Assembly: GCF_026153205.1 (NCBI RefSeq)
Contig: NZ_JAPFBW010000010.1
Location: 124,001-188,000, forward strand
Source of the DNA: Aquabacterium sp. A7-Y
GTDB taxonomy: Bacteria; Pseudomonadota; Gammaproteobacteria; Burkholderiales; Burkholderiaceae_C
DNA length: 64,000 nt
Reading direction: 5' to 3'
Shown one piece after another: positions 49,032 through 57,105 of this stretch. The notes beneath the pieces are model-generated. The model was given only the letters and a program-made list of their open reading frames with translations, was not told where the DNA came from and ran no database searches. Position numbers and translations under genes: made by a program. Position 1 is the first letter of the stretch. The number at the start of each line of letters is the position of its first letter.

Positions 49032-49779
49032 GGTCGGCAACCCGGGCACGGGCGGTGGAGGCGGTCGCACGCTGCGGCCGGGGCCGGATCGACCGCGCGT
49101 CGGAGGGCGCCAGGTGCCAGTAGTGCTCCTCGGCCAGGACGTCGGCGTAGCCGTGCGGCCCGAAGGCGCGCAGCTGGCTGGCATAGGCCATCACGGCGCG
49201 CTGCTTGTCGGCCAGCGCGCCGGGCACGCCGGGGAAGGCCGGCGTGGCGCAGATGCCGGCTTTGGCCAGCGCGAGCAGGCGCTGCTGCAGCAGTCCGGGC
49301 ATGCGCCGGTACAGCGCGTCCTCGTACGCCAGCCACAGCCGCTCGGGACGCGCCTGCGCGGCGGCCATGCAGGCCTCGTGCACCAGGGTGTGGTCGGAAT
49401 GGAACAGCCCCATGGGCACCACCACCGCGTCGCACGGCAGGGCATCGAGGCAGGCGAGCAAGGCGCTGGCGATCTCCTCGGGGTCCGGCGTGGCCAGGTA
49501 CTGGCTGTCGAGAAAGCTCAACCAGACCGGCCGCGCGCCCAGCACGGCCAGCGCCTCGCGGTCTTCCTGATGGCGCGCGGCGACGGCTTCGCAGCTGTTG
49601 GCGAAGCCACAGCGCTGGTCCCACTCGGTGCGCAGCGCCTCGTCGGCCGGCGCGCCGGCAAACACCGTCAGCACCGTGCTGCCGGGATGTGCCGCCAGCA
49701 GCTGCCCGCAGGAAAAGACGCCGTCGTCGAGGTGGGGCGAGACGACCAGCAGATGTTCGAGCGCAGGCAGGGCGGGCAT
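49021..49779 (-). CDS. PIG-L family N-acetylglucosamine deacetylase-like protein
   Basis: 252 residues from the ATG at 49779 (MPALPALEHLLVVSPHLDDG). The zinc site reads SPHLDDGVFSCG (canonical PHPDDE, with Leu for Pro and Gly for Glu) with a later HSDHTLVHEA. LmbE/PIG-L enzymes remove acetyl groups from GlcNAc-containing lipids and related small sugars. The Asp-Asp pair and both His ligands are kept, so activity is plausible. The glycosyltransferase downstream overlaps its stop. Together they may build a modified glycoside. Confidence 0.85.
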   Translation of the reverse strand: MPALPALEHLLVVSPHLDDGVFSCGQLLAAHPGSTVLTVFAGAPADEALRTEWDQRCGFANSCEAVAARHQEDREALAVLGARPVWLSFLDSQYLATPDPEEIASALLACLDALPCDAVVVPMGLFHSDHTLVHEACMAAAQARPERLWLAYEDALYRRMPGLLQQRLLALAKAGICATPAFPGVPGALADKQRAVMAYASQLRAFGPHGYADVLAEEHYWHLAPSDARSIRPRPQRATASTARARVADRAL

Positions 49780-49870
49780 GGGCGGGCAGCGGGCTTCTGT
49801 GCTGTGGCACAACCAGCACGCCGCGTTCCCGCCCTTCCGGGGAAGCCCGGTTGGAGCGGCAAGCTCTGCT

Positions 49871-50233
49871 TCAGAGTGTCAGCTTGCAGGCGTCGCCCGA
49901 GGCTTCGCGCGAGACCTTGACCCAGGCCAGCGCCGGCACCTCCTCGCGCAGCGCCGCGGCGATGTAGCCGCACAGGCCTTCGAGCGTGGCGCGCCCCAGG
50001 CCCGGCACTTCGTCCAGGAAGCGGTGGTCGAGCGCGTCGCGCACCCGTGCAATGGCGGCACGCAGGTGGCCCAGGTCCATCACCATGCCGCTGTCCGGCT
50101 CGGCGGTGCCCCGCACCGCCACCTCCGCGAGGTAGGTGTGGCCGTGAATGCGCCGGCTCGACTCCGTCTCGATGCGGCGTTCCAGCGTGTGGGCGGCTTC
50201 GAAGTAGAAGCGCTGGGTCAGTTCGTAGTTCAT
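49871..50233 (-). CDS. queD: 6-carboxytetrahydropterin synthase QueD
   Basis: 120 residues from the ATG at 50233. QueD converts 7,8-dihydroneopterin triphosphate to 6-carboxy-tetrahydropterin in queuosine synthesis. Zinc ligands: FEAAHTLERRI (His about 15) and RRIHGHTYLAEVAVRG (HxH, about 30-32). Also VMDLGHLRAAIARVRDALDH, LDHRFLDEVPGLG and TLEGLCGYIAAALRE, all family hallmarks. Located 5 bases downstream of queE on the same strand, in a two-gene preQ0 operon. Confidence 0.93.
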   Translation of the reverse strand: MNYELTQRFYFEAAHTLERRIETESSRRIHGHTYLAEVAVRGTAEPDSGMVMDLGHLRAAIARVRDALDHRFLDEVPGLGRATLEGLCGYIAAALREEVPALAWVKVSREASGDACKLTL

Positions 50234-50238
50234 CGTCT

Positions 50239-50871
50239 TCAACGGATGTTCAGCACCTTGTGCGTCTGCACGCTGAGGCGCCAGCGCGGGTCCTGCAGGC
50301 AGTGCTCGATGGCCCAGCGCGTGTTCGCGGCGACCTCCGGGCCGTCCATCGCCTGCACGAAGCGGTGCTCGAAGTCCAGCGTCGCGAGCGCCTGCAGGTC
50401 CAGCCCGGGCTGGGGCACCACGACCTTCAGCTCCTGCCCGCGCGTCTGTTTCAGCGGCGCGCCGGCCTTGGGGCTGACGCAGATCCAGTCCAGGCCCTCG
50501 GGCGCCGCGATGCTGCCGTTGGTCTCGACCGCGATCTCGAACTGCTCGGCGTGCAGCGCGTCGATCAGTGCGCGGTCGACCTGCAGCAGCGGCTCGCCCC
50601 CCGTCAGCACGACCAGGCGCCGGCCCCCGCTGCCGCCCCACTGGCCGGCCACCGTGGCGGCCAGCTGCTTGGCGTCGGCATACTTTCCGCCGAGCGTGCC
50701 GTCGGTGCCGACGAAGTCGGTGTCGCAGAAGCGGCACACGGCCTGCGCCCGGTCGGCCTCGCGGCCGCTCCAGAGATTGCAGCCCGTGAAGCGGCAGAAG
50801 ACGGCGGGGCGGCCGGCATTGGCGCCCTCGCCCTGCAGGGTGTAGAAGATTTCCTTGACTTGATAAAACAC
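50239..50871 (-). CDS. queE: 7-carboxy-7-deazaguanine synthase QueE
   Basis: 210 residues from the GTG at 50871 (VFYQVKEIFYTLQGEGANAG), the expected family N-terminus. This radical SAM enzyme has a non-standard cluster motif: CNLWSGREADRAQAVCRFC, i.e. CX14CX2C, as in the Burkholderia multivorans enzyme, rather than the common CX3CX2C. Also FCRFTGCN, LTGGEPLLQVDRALIDAL, ETNGSIAAPEGLDWICVSPK and SVQTHKVLNIR. It makes 7-carboxy-7-deazaguanine from carboxytetrahydropterin, the step after QueD. Confidence 0.93.
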   Translation of the reverse strand: MFYQVKEIFYTLQGEGANAGRPAVFCRFTGCNLWSGREADRAQAVCRFCDTDFVGTDGTLGGKYADAKQLAATVAGQWGGSGGRRLVVLTGGEPLLQVDRALIDALHAEQFEIAVETNGSIAAPEGLDWICVSPKAGAPLKQTRGQELKVVVPQPGLDLQALATLDFEHRFVQAMDGPEVAANTRWAIEHCLQDPRWRLSVQTHKVLNIR

Positions 50872-50993
50872 GCGCGGCTCCCGGCTCGCGCGGCAGGCCG
50901 CTCCCCGGTGCGGGAGGCGGGCGGCAGCGCCGCGCGAACCCGCTATTGTCGCGCGAGCGCCACGCCTTTGCTGCCGGGCCGGCGAGTCCCTGC

Positions 50994-51755
50994 CTACAGC
51001 TTCCGGAATTCCGGCAGGAATCCCGGCCCGCCGATGCTCACGCGCCGCGTCGCCTTGTCGCGCCACTTGATGCGCAGCGTGAAGTCGCGCGGCGGCAGCC
51101 CGCCCAGGCAGCGCGCCATATTCGCCGCGAGCACGCCGAACTGCACGTCGGCCTTGTACTTCTTGTTGATGTCGACCAGGTCGTTGAAGACATAGGCCAG
51201 CTCGCTGTAGGCGACCGTGTAGGGCGAGCCGGCCGGGCCGGCCCGCTCGGCGCTGAAACGCCCGCTGATCTGGAAGCCGCCGACCGTCTTGTTGGAGCCG
51301 TGCAGCACCGCATAGCCGGTCGCGTAGCCGCCGTAGCTGTCGCCCACTTCGGCCTGCGTGCCGAGGCTGAAGACGCCTTCGTGGCGGCTCTGGCCGGCAT
51401 CGAGCGGGCCGCGCACCTCGTCGGCGCAGGCGTGCGTCCTGAGGGTGTTGACGATGTGCCGTTCCAGGCCGGGGTCGGCCCGCATGTAGTTGGCCCACTT
51501 GTCGTTGTCGATCACGACGTCCCCGAGCGCCTTGCCGCTGAACCAGAGGTCGAAGATCTCCTGCGCATACTCGTCCATCACGACGTGGACGCCGCCCAGC
51601 AGCATGTGGGCGGTCAGCGAGAACAGCGGCGAGGCGCTGCACGACGGCCCGGGCGGCCTGTTCTGCTGGCGGTTGACGGTGCCGGTGTCGACGATGGGCC
51701 GGTGCGACTCCCCGCCCAGGGGGCCGCGGCTGCCGGCGACAAAAGGACTGCTCAT
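50994..51755 (-). CDS. Hypothetical protein of unknown family
   Basis: 253 residues from the ATG at 51755; internal Met residues give shorter options. No family recognised. The first 45 residues are low-complexity; then HMLLGGVHVVMDEYAQEIFD looks like a helix, KALGDVVIDNDKWANYMRAD follows, and a Gly-rich beta region (AEVGDSYGGYATGYAVLHGS, VGGFQISGRFSAERAGPAGS, YTVAYSELAYVFNDLVDINK) leads to GLPPRDFTLRIKWRDKATRR. No export signal and no obvious catalytic motif. It is codon-typical for the region and stands alone, so it is a real gene of unknown role. Divergent from the DUF427 gene. Confidence 0.7.
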   Translation of the reverse strand: MSSPFVAGSRGPLGGESHRPIVDTGTVNRQQNRPPGPSCSASPLFSLTAHMLLGGVHVVMDEYAQEIFDLWFSGKALGDVVIDNDKWANYMRADPGLERHIVNTLRTHACADEVRGPLDAGQSRHEGVFSLGTQAEVGDSYGGYATGYAVLHGSNKTVGGFQISGRFSAERAGPAGSPYTVAYSELAYVFNDLVDINKKYKADVQFGVLAANMARCLGGLPPRDFTLRIKWRDKATRRVSIGGPGFLPEFRKL

Positions 51756-51886
51756 GGGGATGCTCCACGCGCCGGCAAGCTCGCCCGGCGCGCCGCGAGC
51801 TTAAGGGGCGGCGCCGCCGCCGCACCATCCCTAAGCTGCCGGGCACCTAACATAGGCAGACTTCAGCCCACTGACAAGGACCCGCC

Positions 51887-52168
51887 ATGAAGGCCATCTG
51901 GAACAACACCGTGATCGCCGAGAGCGATGACATCGTGCTGGTGGAAGGCAACCACTACTTCCCCGAGAACAGCGTCAAGCGCGACTACCTGATGCCCAGC
52001 AACCTGCGCACGAGCTGTTCGTGGAAGGGCACCGCCCACTACTACAACCTGCTCGTGAACGGCGACGCCAATCCCGACGCGGTCTGGTACTACCCGGAGC
52101 CCAAGGAAGCCGCCGCGCAGATCAAGGGCCGGGTCGCATTCTGGAAGGGCGTGCAGGTGGTCGAGTGA
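51887..52168 (+). CDS. DUF427 domain protein
   Basis: 93 residues. The sequence MKAIWNNTVIAESDDIVLVE, GNHYFPENSVKRDYLMPSNL, TSCSWKGTAHYYNLLVNGD, VWYYPEPKEAAAQIKGRVAF is a full DUF427 domain, a small beta-rich fold found widely in bacteria and fungi (PF04248). Function unknown. Its own leader (CAAGGACCCGCC) and short length point to a single-gene unit. Confidence 0.9.
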   Translation: MKAIWNNTVIAESDDIVLVEGNHYFPENSVKRDYLMPSNLRTSCSWKGTAHYYNLLVNGDANPDAVWYYPEPKEAAAQIKGRVAFWKGVQVVE

Positions 52169-52176
52169 GTGCCCGC

Positions 52177-52899
52177 TCAGTCGCCCGACACGCGCAGCGC
52201 CACCTCGGCCAGTTCGTCGATCTCGCCGGTGACCTGGGTCAGCTCCTTCGCGACGACCGCGAACTCCCGACCTGAATCGCCCGAGCGCGCCGCCAGCACC
52301 TGGGCATTGAAGGCGACCATGCGGGCTTGCTTCGCGACCGACTTGATGTCGCCCATCAGCGCCAGCAGCTGGCGCTTGAGATGCTCGGCGCAGCGGCGCG
52401 ACTCGGACTCGTAGATCTGGGTGATCTGGTTCAACAGCGGCAGCACCGCGCCGGCCGAGCCGATCAGGGCCTGCAGCAACGTAGCCGACTGCGAAGCGCC
52501 GGACTCCAGGGCCTGCAGCGTCTGCTCGGCCAGCGAGATGAACTCCCGGATGCGCCCATCGCCACCGGCCGCGCCGAAATAGGCCTCACGCACCTCGGCG
52601 AAGTGCGCGCCTGGCAGGCGCCCCTTGCCATGCACCAGGGTGGTGTGGCTGTCGGCAAACAAGGCCAGTGCCTCGCGCGCCGCGGCGAGCGCCAGCTCAC
52701 GTCCCATCGAGGCCAGCAGCGCCTGCAGCACCAGGCGCTGCGACAGCATGCGCTGTCGCCCGGCGAGGTTGATCAGGGCCGCCAGCGTGTCGGCCGGCAC
52801 CGCCGCGTCCCGCGACGCGGGCCCGGGCACCGGCAAGGGCGGCGTGGAGGCGGAGGCGGAGGCGGAGGCGCTGGAGCTGCTGGCGGACAGGGTGGGCAT
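52177..52899 (-). CDS. PilJ-domain soluble methyl-accepting-like protein
   Basis: 240 residues. After a low-complexity Ser/Ala start, ALINLAGRQRMLSQRLVLQA is the type IV pili methyl-accepting (PilJ) sensor motif. The second half (SRRCAEHLKRQLLALMGDIK, MVAFNAQVLAARSGDSGREF, AVVAKELTQVTGEIDELAEV) resembles the signalling helices of chemoreceptors but is short and lacks the full hairpin. No membrane spans are seen, so it is a cytosolic, minimal receptor-like protein. It may feed a chemotaxis-like or twitching pathway, inferred only from domain type. Confidence 0.8.
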   Translation of the reverse strand: MPTLSASSSSASASASASTPPLPVPGPASRDAAVPADTLAALINLAGRQRMLSQRLVLQALLASMGRELALAAAREALALFADSHTTLVHGKGRLPGAHFAEVREAYFGAAGGDGRIREFISLAEQTLQALESGASQSATLLQALIGSAGAVLPLLNQITQIYESESRRCAEHLKRQLLALMGDIKSVAKQARMVAFNAQVLAARSGDSGREFAVVAKELTQVTGEIDELAEVALRVSGD

Positions 52900-53078
52900 G
52901 GCGGACTCGCGTAGGGCCGGACGAGGCGAGGCAGGCTCGAAGCACGATCCATTCCCGAAAACAGTGGCGTTCCAGCAACCCGCGCTGTCGGCCAGGCGCC
53001 GACCGGCACATTGGTTGCCGACCTGGCTGGCAGGCGCGCCCTTGTCGCGGCGCGCCCTACTTCTCGGGAGAACGATTC

Positions 53079-54098
53079 ATGTCCAGGACGCTGAAACCGC
53101 TGCACCAGCAGACCCTTGTCGTCACCGGCGCCTCCAGCGGCATCGGCCTCGCCACCGCGCAGATGGCCGCGCGGCGGGGGGCCCGGGTGCTGCTCGTGGC
53201 ACGCGACGAGAGCGGCCTTGCCGCGGCCACCCGGCAGATCGTCGACGAAGGCGGGCAGGCGATGTACGTCGTGGCCGACGTCGGCCGGCGCGAGGACCTG
53301 CAGCTGGCGGCCGATACCGCGATCGAGAACTTCGGCGGCTTCGACACCTGGGTCAACAACGCCGGCGTGTCCATCTGGGGCAAGCTGGAGGACGTGCGCG
53401 ACCGCGACCACCAACGGCTCTTCGAAACCAACTTCTGGGGCGTGGTCTACGGCTCGACCATCGCGGCGGCCCATTTGCGCGACAAGGGCGGCGCCATCAT
53501 CAACCTCGGCAGCATGGCCTCGGACCGGGCCATCCCGCTGCAGGGCATGTACAGCGCCAGCAAGCACGCCGTGAAGGGCTTCACCGACAGCCTGCGCATG
53601 GAGCTGGAGGAGGAAGGGGCGCCGATCTCGGTGACCTTGATCAAGCCGGCCGGCATCGGCACGCCTTTCACCGAGCACGCCAAGAATTACACCGACCACG
53701 AGCCCAGGCTGCCGCCGCCGGTCTACCGGCCGGAGGACGTGGCTGAGGCGATCCTCTATGCGGCCGAGCATCCGCGCCGCGACCTGTTCATTGGCAGCGC
53801 CAGCAAGATGATGGGCAGCGCCAGCAACCACGTGCCGGGCCTGTTGGACTGGATCGGCCGCAAGCTGCTGGTCAAGGCGCAGCTGCGCGACGAGGCGGCC
53901 CAGCACCGCCAGGGCGCACTCTACGAGCCGGGCGGCGGCGGCCGCGTGCGTGGCGACCATCCCGGGCAGGTCGTGCGCCCCAGCCTCTATACCAAGGCCA
54001 TGCTGCATCCCAAGAGCACCGGCGCCGTGGTGGTGGCCGGGCTGGCGGCGCTCGCCTGGGTGGCGAGCGGGCCGCTGCGGCGCCGGCACGTCTGGTGA
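53079..54098 (+). CDS. Short-chain dehydrogenase/reductase with C-terminal anchor
   Basis: 339 residues, longer than a typical 250-residue SDR. Cofactor motif TGASSGIGLATAQMA (about 16-30), NNAGVSIWG (about 93), catalytic Ser in NLGSMASD and YxxxK in GMYSASKHAVKGF (about 160-172). The last ~80 residues are an extension with LYEPGGGGRV and a hydrophobic helix AVVVAGLAALAWVASGPL near the end, likely a membrane anchor. Reductase of unknown substrate. Confidence 0.88.
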   Translation: MSRTLKPLHQQTLVVTGASSGIGLATAQMAARRGARVLLVARDESGLAAATRQIVDEGGQAMYVVADVGRREDLQLAADTAIENFGGFDTWVNNAGVSIWGKLEDVRDRDHQRLFETNFWGVVYGSTIAAAHLRDKGGAIINLGSMASDRAIPLQGMYSASKHAVKGFTDSLRMELEEEGAPISVTLIKPAGIGTPFTEHAKNYTDHEPRLPPPVYRPEDVAEAILYAAEHPRRDLFIGSASKMMGSASNHVPGLLDWIGRKLLVKAQLRDEAAQHRQGALYEPGGGGRVRGDHPGQVVRPSLYTKAMLHPKSTGAVVVAGLAALAWVASGPLRRRHVW

Positions 54099-54149
54099 GG
54101 CGTCATTGGTGCGCCCTCTCGCTGCGCGAGGTTCCTCAGGCTGCGTCGC

Positions 54150-54635
54150 TCAGAGCGGCGCAGCCTTGTCGGTCTGCTCGGTGACGGCCTCGCGCGGCTC
54201 GCCCTCGCGGCGCAGTTTCAATTGCAGCTGCGCCATTTCCTGGCCCAGCCGCTCCAGCTCGCCGGGCGGCAGCAGCTGCTTCACCTTGGGGAAAAGGTGC
54301 TCTTCCTCTTCTTCGTGGTGGTGCTCGGTCTGCTCCTTGAGCACCTTGAACTTGGGCTCGAAGGTGGCATCGCCGGGCTGCAGCGCCATCAGGTCGGCGA
54401 GCAGGCGCTTGAGCGACAGATGCTCTTCCAGCGACTCCAGCAGGATGTCCTCGGTGCGCTGGGCCTTCACGGCCGGGTAGAACACCTGTTCCTCGGCCGT
54501 CACATGCACGGTCAGATGGTCGGCCACCTCCGCGAAGATGCGCTTGCGCGCGGCGTCGTCCCCGGCTTCGCCCCAGGATTTCAGGCGCGCTTCCAGCTCG
54601 CGGTGCTGCTTGGTGAGAAGATCGATGGCATTCAT
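54150..54635 (-). CDS. Hemerythrin/HHE cation-binding domain protein
   Basis: 161 residues from the ATG at 54635. A four-helix bundle with the hemerythrin metal ligands: LTKQHRELEARL, HLTVHVTAEEQVFYPAVKA (HxxxE), EEHLSLKRLLADL and TEHHHEEEEEHLFPKVKQ. Proteins of this type bind a di-iron site and sense or scavenge O2, NO or serve in iron/stress biology. Cytosolic. The C-terminus PREAVTEQTDKAAPL is disordered. Divergent from the following gene. Confidence 0.9.
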   Translation of the reverse strand: MNAIDLLTKQHRELEARLKSWGEAGDDAARKRIFAEVADHLTVHVTAEEQVFYPAVKAQRTEDILLESLEEHLSLKRLLADLMALQPGDATFEPKFKVLKEQTEHHHEEEEEHLFPKVKQLLPPGELERLGQEMAQLQLKLRREGEPREAVTEQTDKAAPL

Positions 54636-54756
54636 GGTTGTTGGTCGATTCGTGGGTGACACACACTCCGCTGCCAGAGCAGATCGTGTACCCGCCTGTG
54701 CGCGCCCGCCCTGCCAGCCCCCTGCCTGTTGTCTGCTGTTCCACCGTGCGCGATCC

Positions 54757-55590
54757 ATGGCCGACGCCCCGATTCCTCCCCTCGCCGCCCCCGTGCTGAC
54801 CCGGCTGCACTATCGCCGCCTGCGCGAGATCTACCGCTCCGCCGGCTGGCCCTGCTTGGATGCCGTCGAGGTCGAGCTGCTCGCGGCCGGCCTGCTGGAG
54901 CGCATGCCGGCCCCGGGCGGGCGCGAATGGCTGCGACTCACGCAGGCGGGGCTGGAAGTGCTGGCCCGGGCCCTGCAAGGCAATCGCGCCGCCTACGACG
55001 CCCACGAAGCGCTGGTCGAGCGGGTCGCGCAGCAGCTGGCGCGTGACGGGCGGCTGGCGTGGCGGGGCCTGGCGCTGCGCGCACGGGTCGAGAGCGATGC
55101 AGTCGATCTGGCGCCGCCGGAGCCGCTGCCGCTGATGCCCGGGCTGGAAGCGCCGCCTTGCGACGCCGCCGCGCCGGGTCGCTGGTGCATCGCGCGGCCC
55201 GACGTCTACTCGGTCCGCCACACCAGCGTCGAGGCCTACCTCGAGCCCGTCGTGCACGAGATCAAGGTGCGGCGCTCGGACCTGCTGGCCGACCTGCGCC
55301 GGCCCGCCAAGCGCGCCGCCTACCTGTCGCTGTGCCGGGAGTGCTACTACGTGATCGCCGCCGGCATTGCGCAGCCGGAGGAGATCCCGCCGGAATGCGG
55401 CGTCCTGGTCGCGCACGGCGAGCGCTTCGAAGGGCCGCTGGAATTGCTGCGTGCCGCGCCGAAGCGCCCGGCCTTTCCCGACGGCCGCCTGCCCTTCGGC
55501 ATCTGGATGGCGCTGGCGCGCGCCACCCCGGTCGAGCCGGACCGGCTCGGCGAGCAGCAACAACGCCTGGGGGACGGCGCGGCTGCCTGA
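54757..55590 (+). CDS. Winged-helix plus PD-(D/E)XK-nuclease-like protein
   Basis: 277 residues from the ATG at 54757. N-terminal part (about 1-95) looks like a winged helix: TRLHYRRLREIYRSAGWPCL, VEVELLAAGLLERMPAP, LRLTQAGLEVLARALQG. Then a nuclease-like core: RPDVYSVRHTSVEAYLEPVV (Asp about 150) and HEIKVRRSDLLADLRRPAKR (ExK, about 169-171), followed by AAYLSLCRECYYVIAAGIA. The D...ExK plus R/K-rich pattern is what MmcB-like and other restriction-endonuclease-fold repair proteins show. Probable DNA-binding nuclease or repair factor; not previously named as far as I can tell. Confidence 0.65.
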   Translation: MADAPIPPLAAPVLTRLHYRRLREIYRSAGWPCLDAVEVELLAAGLLERMPAPGGREWLRLTQAGLEVLARALQGNRAAYDAHEALVERVAQQLARDGRLAWRGLALRARVESDAVDLAPPEPLPLMPGLEAPPCDAAAPGRWCIARPDVYSVRHTSVEAYLEPVVHEIKVRRSDLLADLRRPAKRAAYLSLCRECYYVIAAGIAQPEEIPPECGVLVAHGERFEGPLELLRAAPKRPAFPDGRLPFGIWMALARATPVEPDRLGEQQQRLGDGAAA

Positions 55591-55657
55591 TTCGGCGCCC
55601 TGCAAGGCGGCAGTGCCCGCTATACCATTCGGCCCTTCTTCATCCCACCCGCCTGCC

Positions 55658-56155
55658 ATGACCGCAGCCCCCACTCCCACCTACTACTGGGAAGACTTTG
55701 CCGCCGGTTCCGTCCGCGAGTTCGGCGGCACCCTCGTGAACAAGGACGACGTGATCCGGTTCGCGAGCGAGTTCGATCCCCAGCCCTTCCACCTCGACGA
55801 AGACGCGGCGCGTGCCTCGCTGTTCGGCGGCCTGGCCGCCAGCGGCTGGCACACCTGCGCGATGGTGATGCGCATGATGTGCGACGCCTACCTGCTCGAC
55901 TCCGCTTCGCTGGGCTCGCCGGGGCTGGAGAAGCTGCAGTGGCTCAAGCCGGTCTACCCCGGTGACGTGCTGCGCGTGCGCATGACCATCCTCGAAAGCC
56001 GCCCGATGAACAGCAAGCCGCATGTGGGCCTGATCCGCAGCCAGTGGGAGGCGATCGCCAGGCGCCGCGACGGCCGCGAGGACGTGGTGCTGCAGATGGA
56101 GGGCTGGGGCATGTTCCGGCGCCGCAACCCCGGTGAAGCGGGCCCGGCAGCGTGA
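55658..56155 (+). CDS. MaoC-family dehydratase
   Basis: 165 residues from the ATG at 55658. Hot-dog fold with the hydratase-2 motif FASEFDPQPFHLDEDAARAS (Asp and His of the active site, about 41-47), then LFGGLAASGWHTCAMVMRMM and EKLQWLKPVYPGDVLRVRMT. Members hydrate or dehydrate enoyl-CoA thioesters in PHA or fatty acid metabolism. Its stop overlaps the GTG start of the XRE-type gene that follows. Confidence 0.9.
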   Translation: MTAAPTPTYYWEDFAAGSVREFGGTLVNKDDVIRFASEFDPQPFHLDEDAARASLFGGLAASGWHTCAMVMRMMCDAYLLDSASLGSPGLEKLQWLKPVYPGDVLRVRMTILESRPMNSKPHVGLIRSQWEAIARRRDGREDVVLQMEGWGMFRRRNPGEAGPAA

Positions 56156-57063
56156 GTGAGACCTTGATCGCCGACGTGTCGGCGTCGGCTGCGGCCTTCG
56201 GCGCGCGCCTCAAGGCGCTGCGCCAGGCGCGCCGGCTGAGCCAGCAGGCGCTGGCCGCCCGGGCCGGCGTTGCGGCCCGCCAGCTCAGCCTGTTCGAGAC
56301 CGGGCGCGCCCGGCCCGAGGCCGCGGTGCTGCGCGCGCTGCTCGATGTCCTGGACGTGCCGCTGGCGCAGCGCAACGAGCTGCTGGTGCAGGCCGGCCAC
56401 GAGGCCCACTACCCCAACACGCCGCTCGAAGGCCACAACATGCAGACGCTGCGCGAGGCGCTGCTCTACCTGTTGACGGCCCACGAGCCGCGCCCGGCCA
56501 TGGTGCTGGACTCGGCCTGGAACGTGCTCCTGTTCAACCGCGGCATGTCGGCGCTGCTGCGCCGCCTCAGCGGCAGCGACGCACTGGTCGAGCAGTACGA
56601 CTCGGGCGGCGAGCTCAACCTGCTCGATGTCACGCTGGCCGCCGACGGCCTTTACCAGCGCCTCATCAACCGTGACGAGGTGCTGGCCGGGCTGCACCAG
56701 CGTCTCTCGCGTGAGCTGCCGCAGGAGCCGGCGCTGCAGCCCCGGCTGGAGGCCCTGGAAACCCTGCAGGCGCGCCTGCGCCGGCGCAAGCGGCGCGTCG
56801 CGGAACCCGAGGAGCCGCCTGAGCCGCCCGAGGCGGCGCCCGACGCGGCGGCGGCGGCGCCGCTGCTGCCCCTGCCCGGCGCGCCGGTGTTCGTGACCCG
56901 CTGGCGCTCGGCGCTGAGCCGCGAGCGGCTCAACTTTTTCGCATCCAGCGCGCGTTTCGTCGCGCCGCAGGACATCACGGCCGCGTCGCTGCACGTCGAG
57001 CAGCTGTATCCCGCCGACGAGCGCACCCGGGCCATCGTGGCCGCTTGGCTGGACGGGCGCTAA
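56152..57063 (+). CDS. XRE regulator with MmyB-like ligand domain
   Basis: 303 residues from the GTG at 56152, overlapping the maoC stop. HTH_XRE (about 15-75): LKALRQARRLSQQALAARAG, VAARQLSLFETGRARPEAAV. The rest matches the MmyB ligand-binding domain: HYPNTPLEGHNMQTLREALL, HEPRPAMVLDSAWNVLLFNR, RRRKRRV, LNFFASSARFVAPQDITAAS and LYPADERTRAIVAAWL. A Pro/Glu-rich insert near residue 220-240 is unusual. Such regulators bind fatty-acyl ligands in structures; a link to the coupled MaoC dehydratase fits a lipid-responsive role. Confidence 0.88.
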   Translation: MSETLIADVSASAAAFGARLKALRQARRLSQQALAARAGVAARQLSLFETGRARPEAAVLRALLDVLDVPLAQRNELLVQAGHEAHYPNTPLEGHNMQTLREALLYLLTAHEPRPAMVLDSAWNVLLFNRGMSALLRRLSGSDALVEQYDSGGELNLLDVTLAADGLYQRLINRDEVLAGLHQRLSRELPQEPALQPRLEALETLQARLRRRKRRVAEPEEPPEPPEAAPDAAAAAPLLPLPGAPVFVTRWRSALSRERLNFFASSARFVAPQDITAASLHVEQLYPADERTRAIVAAWLDGR

Positions 57064-57105
57064 CATGCTCCGACGCATCACCACCGGCCTTGCCGTTTTG
57101 CCGCC

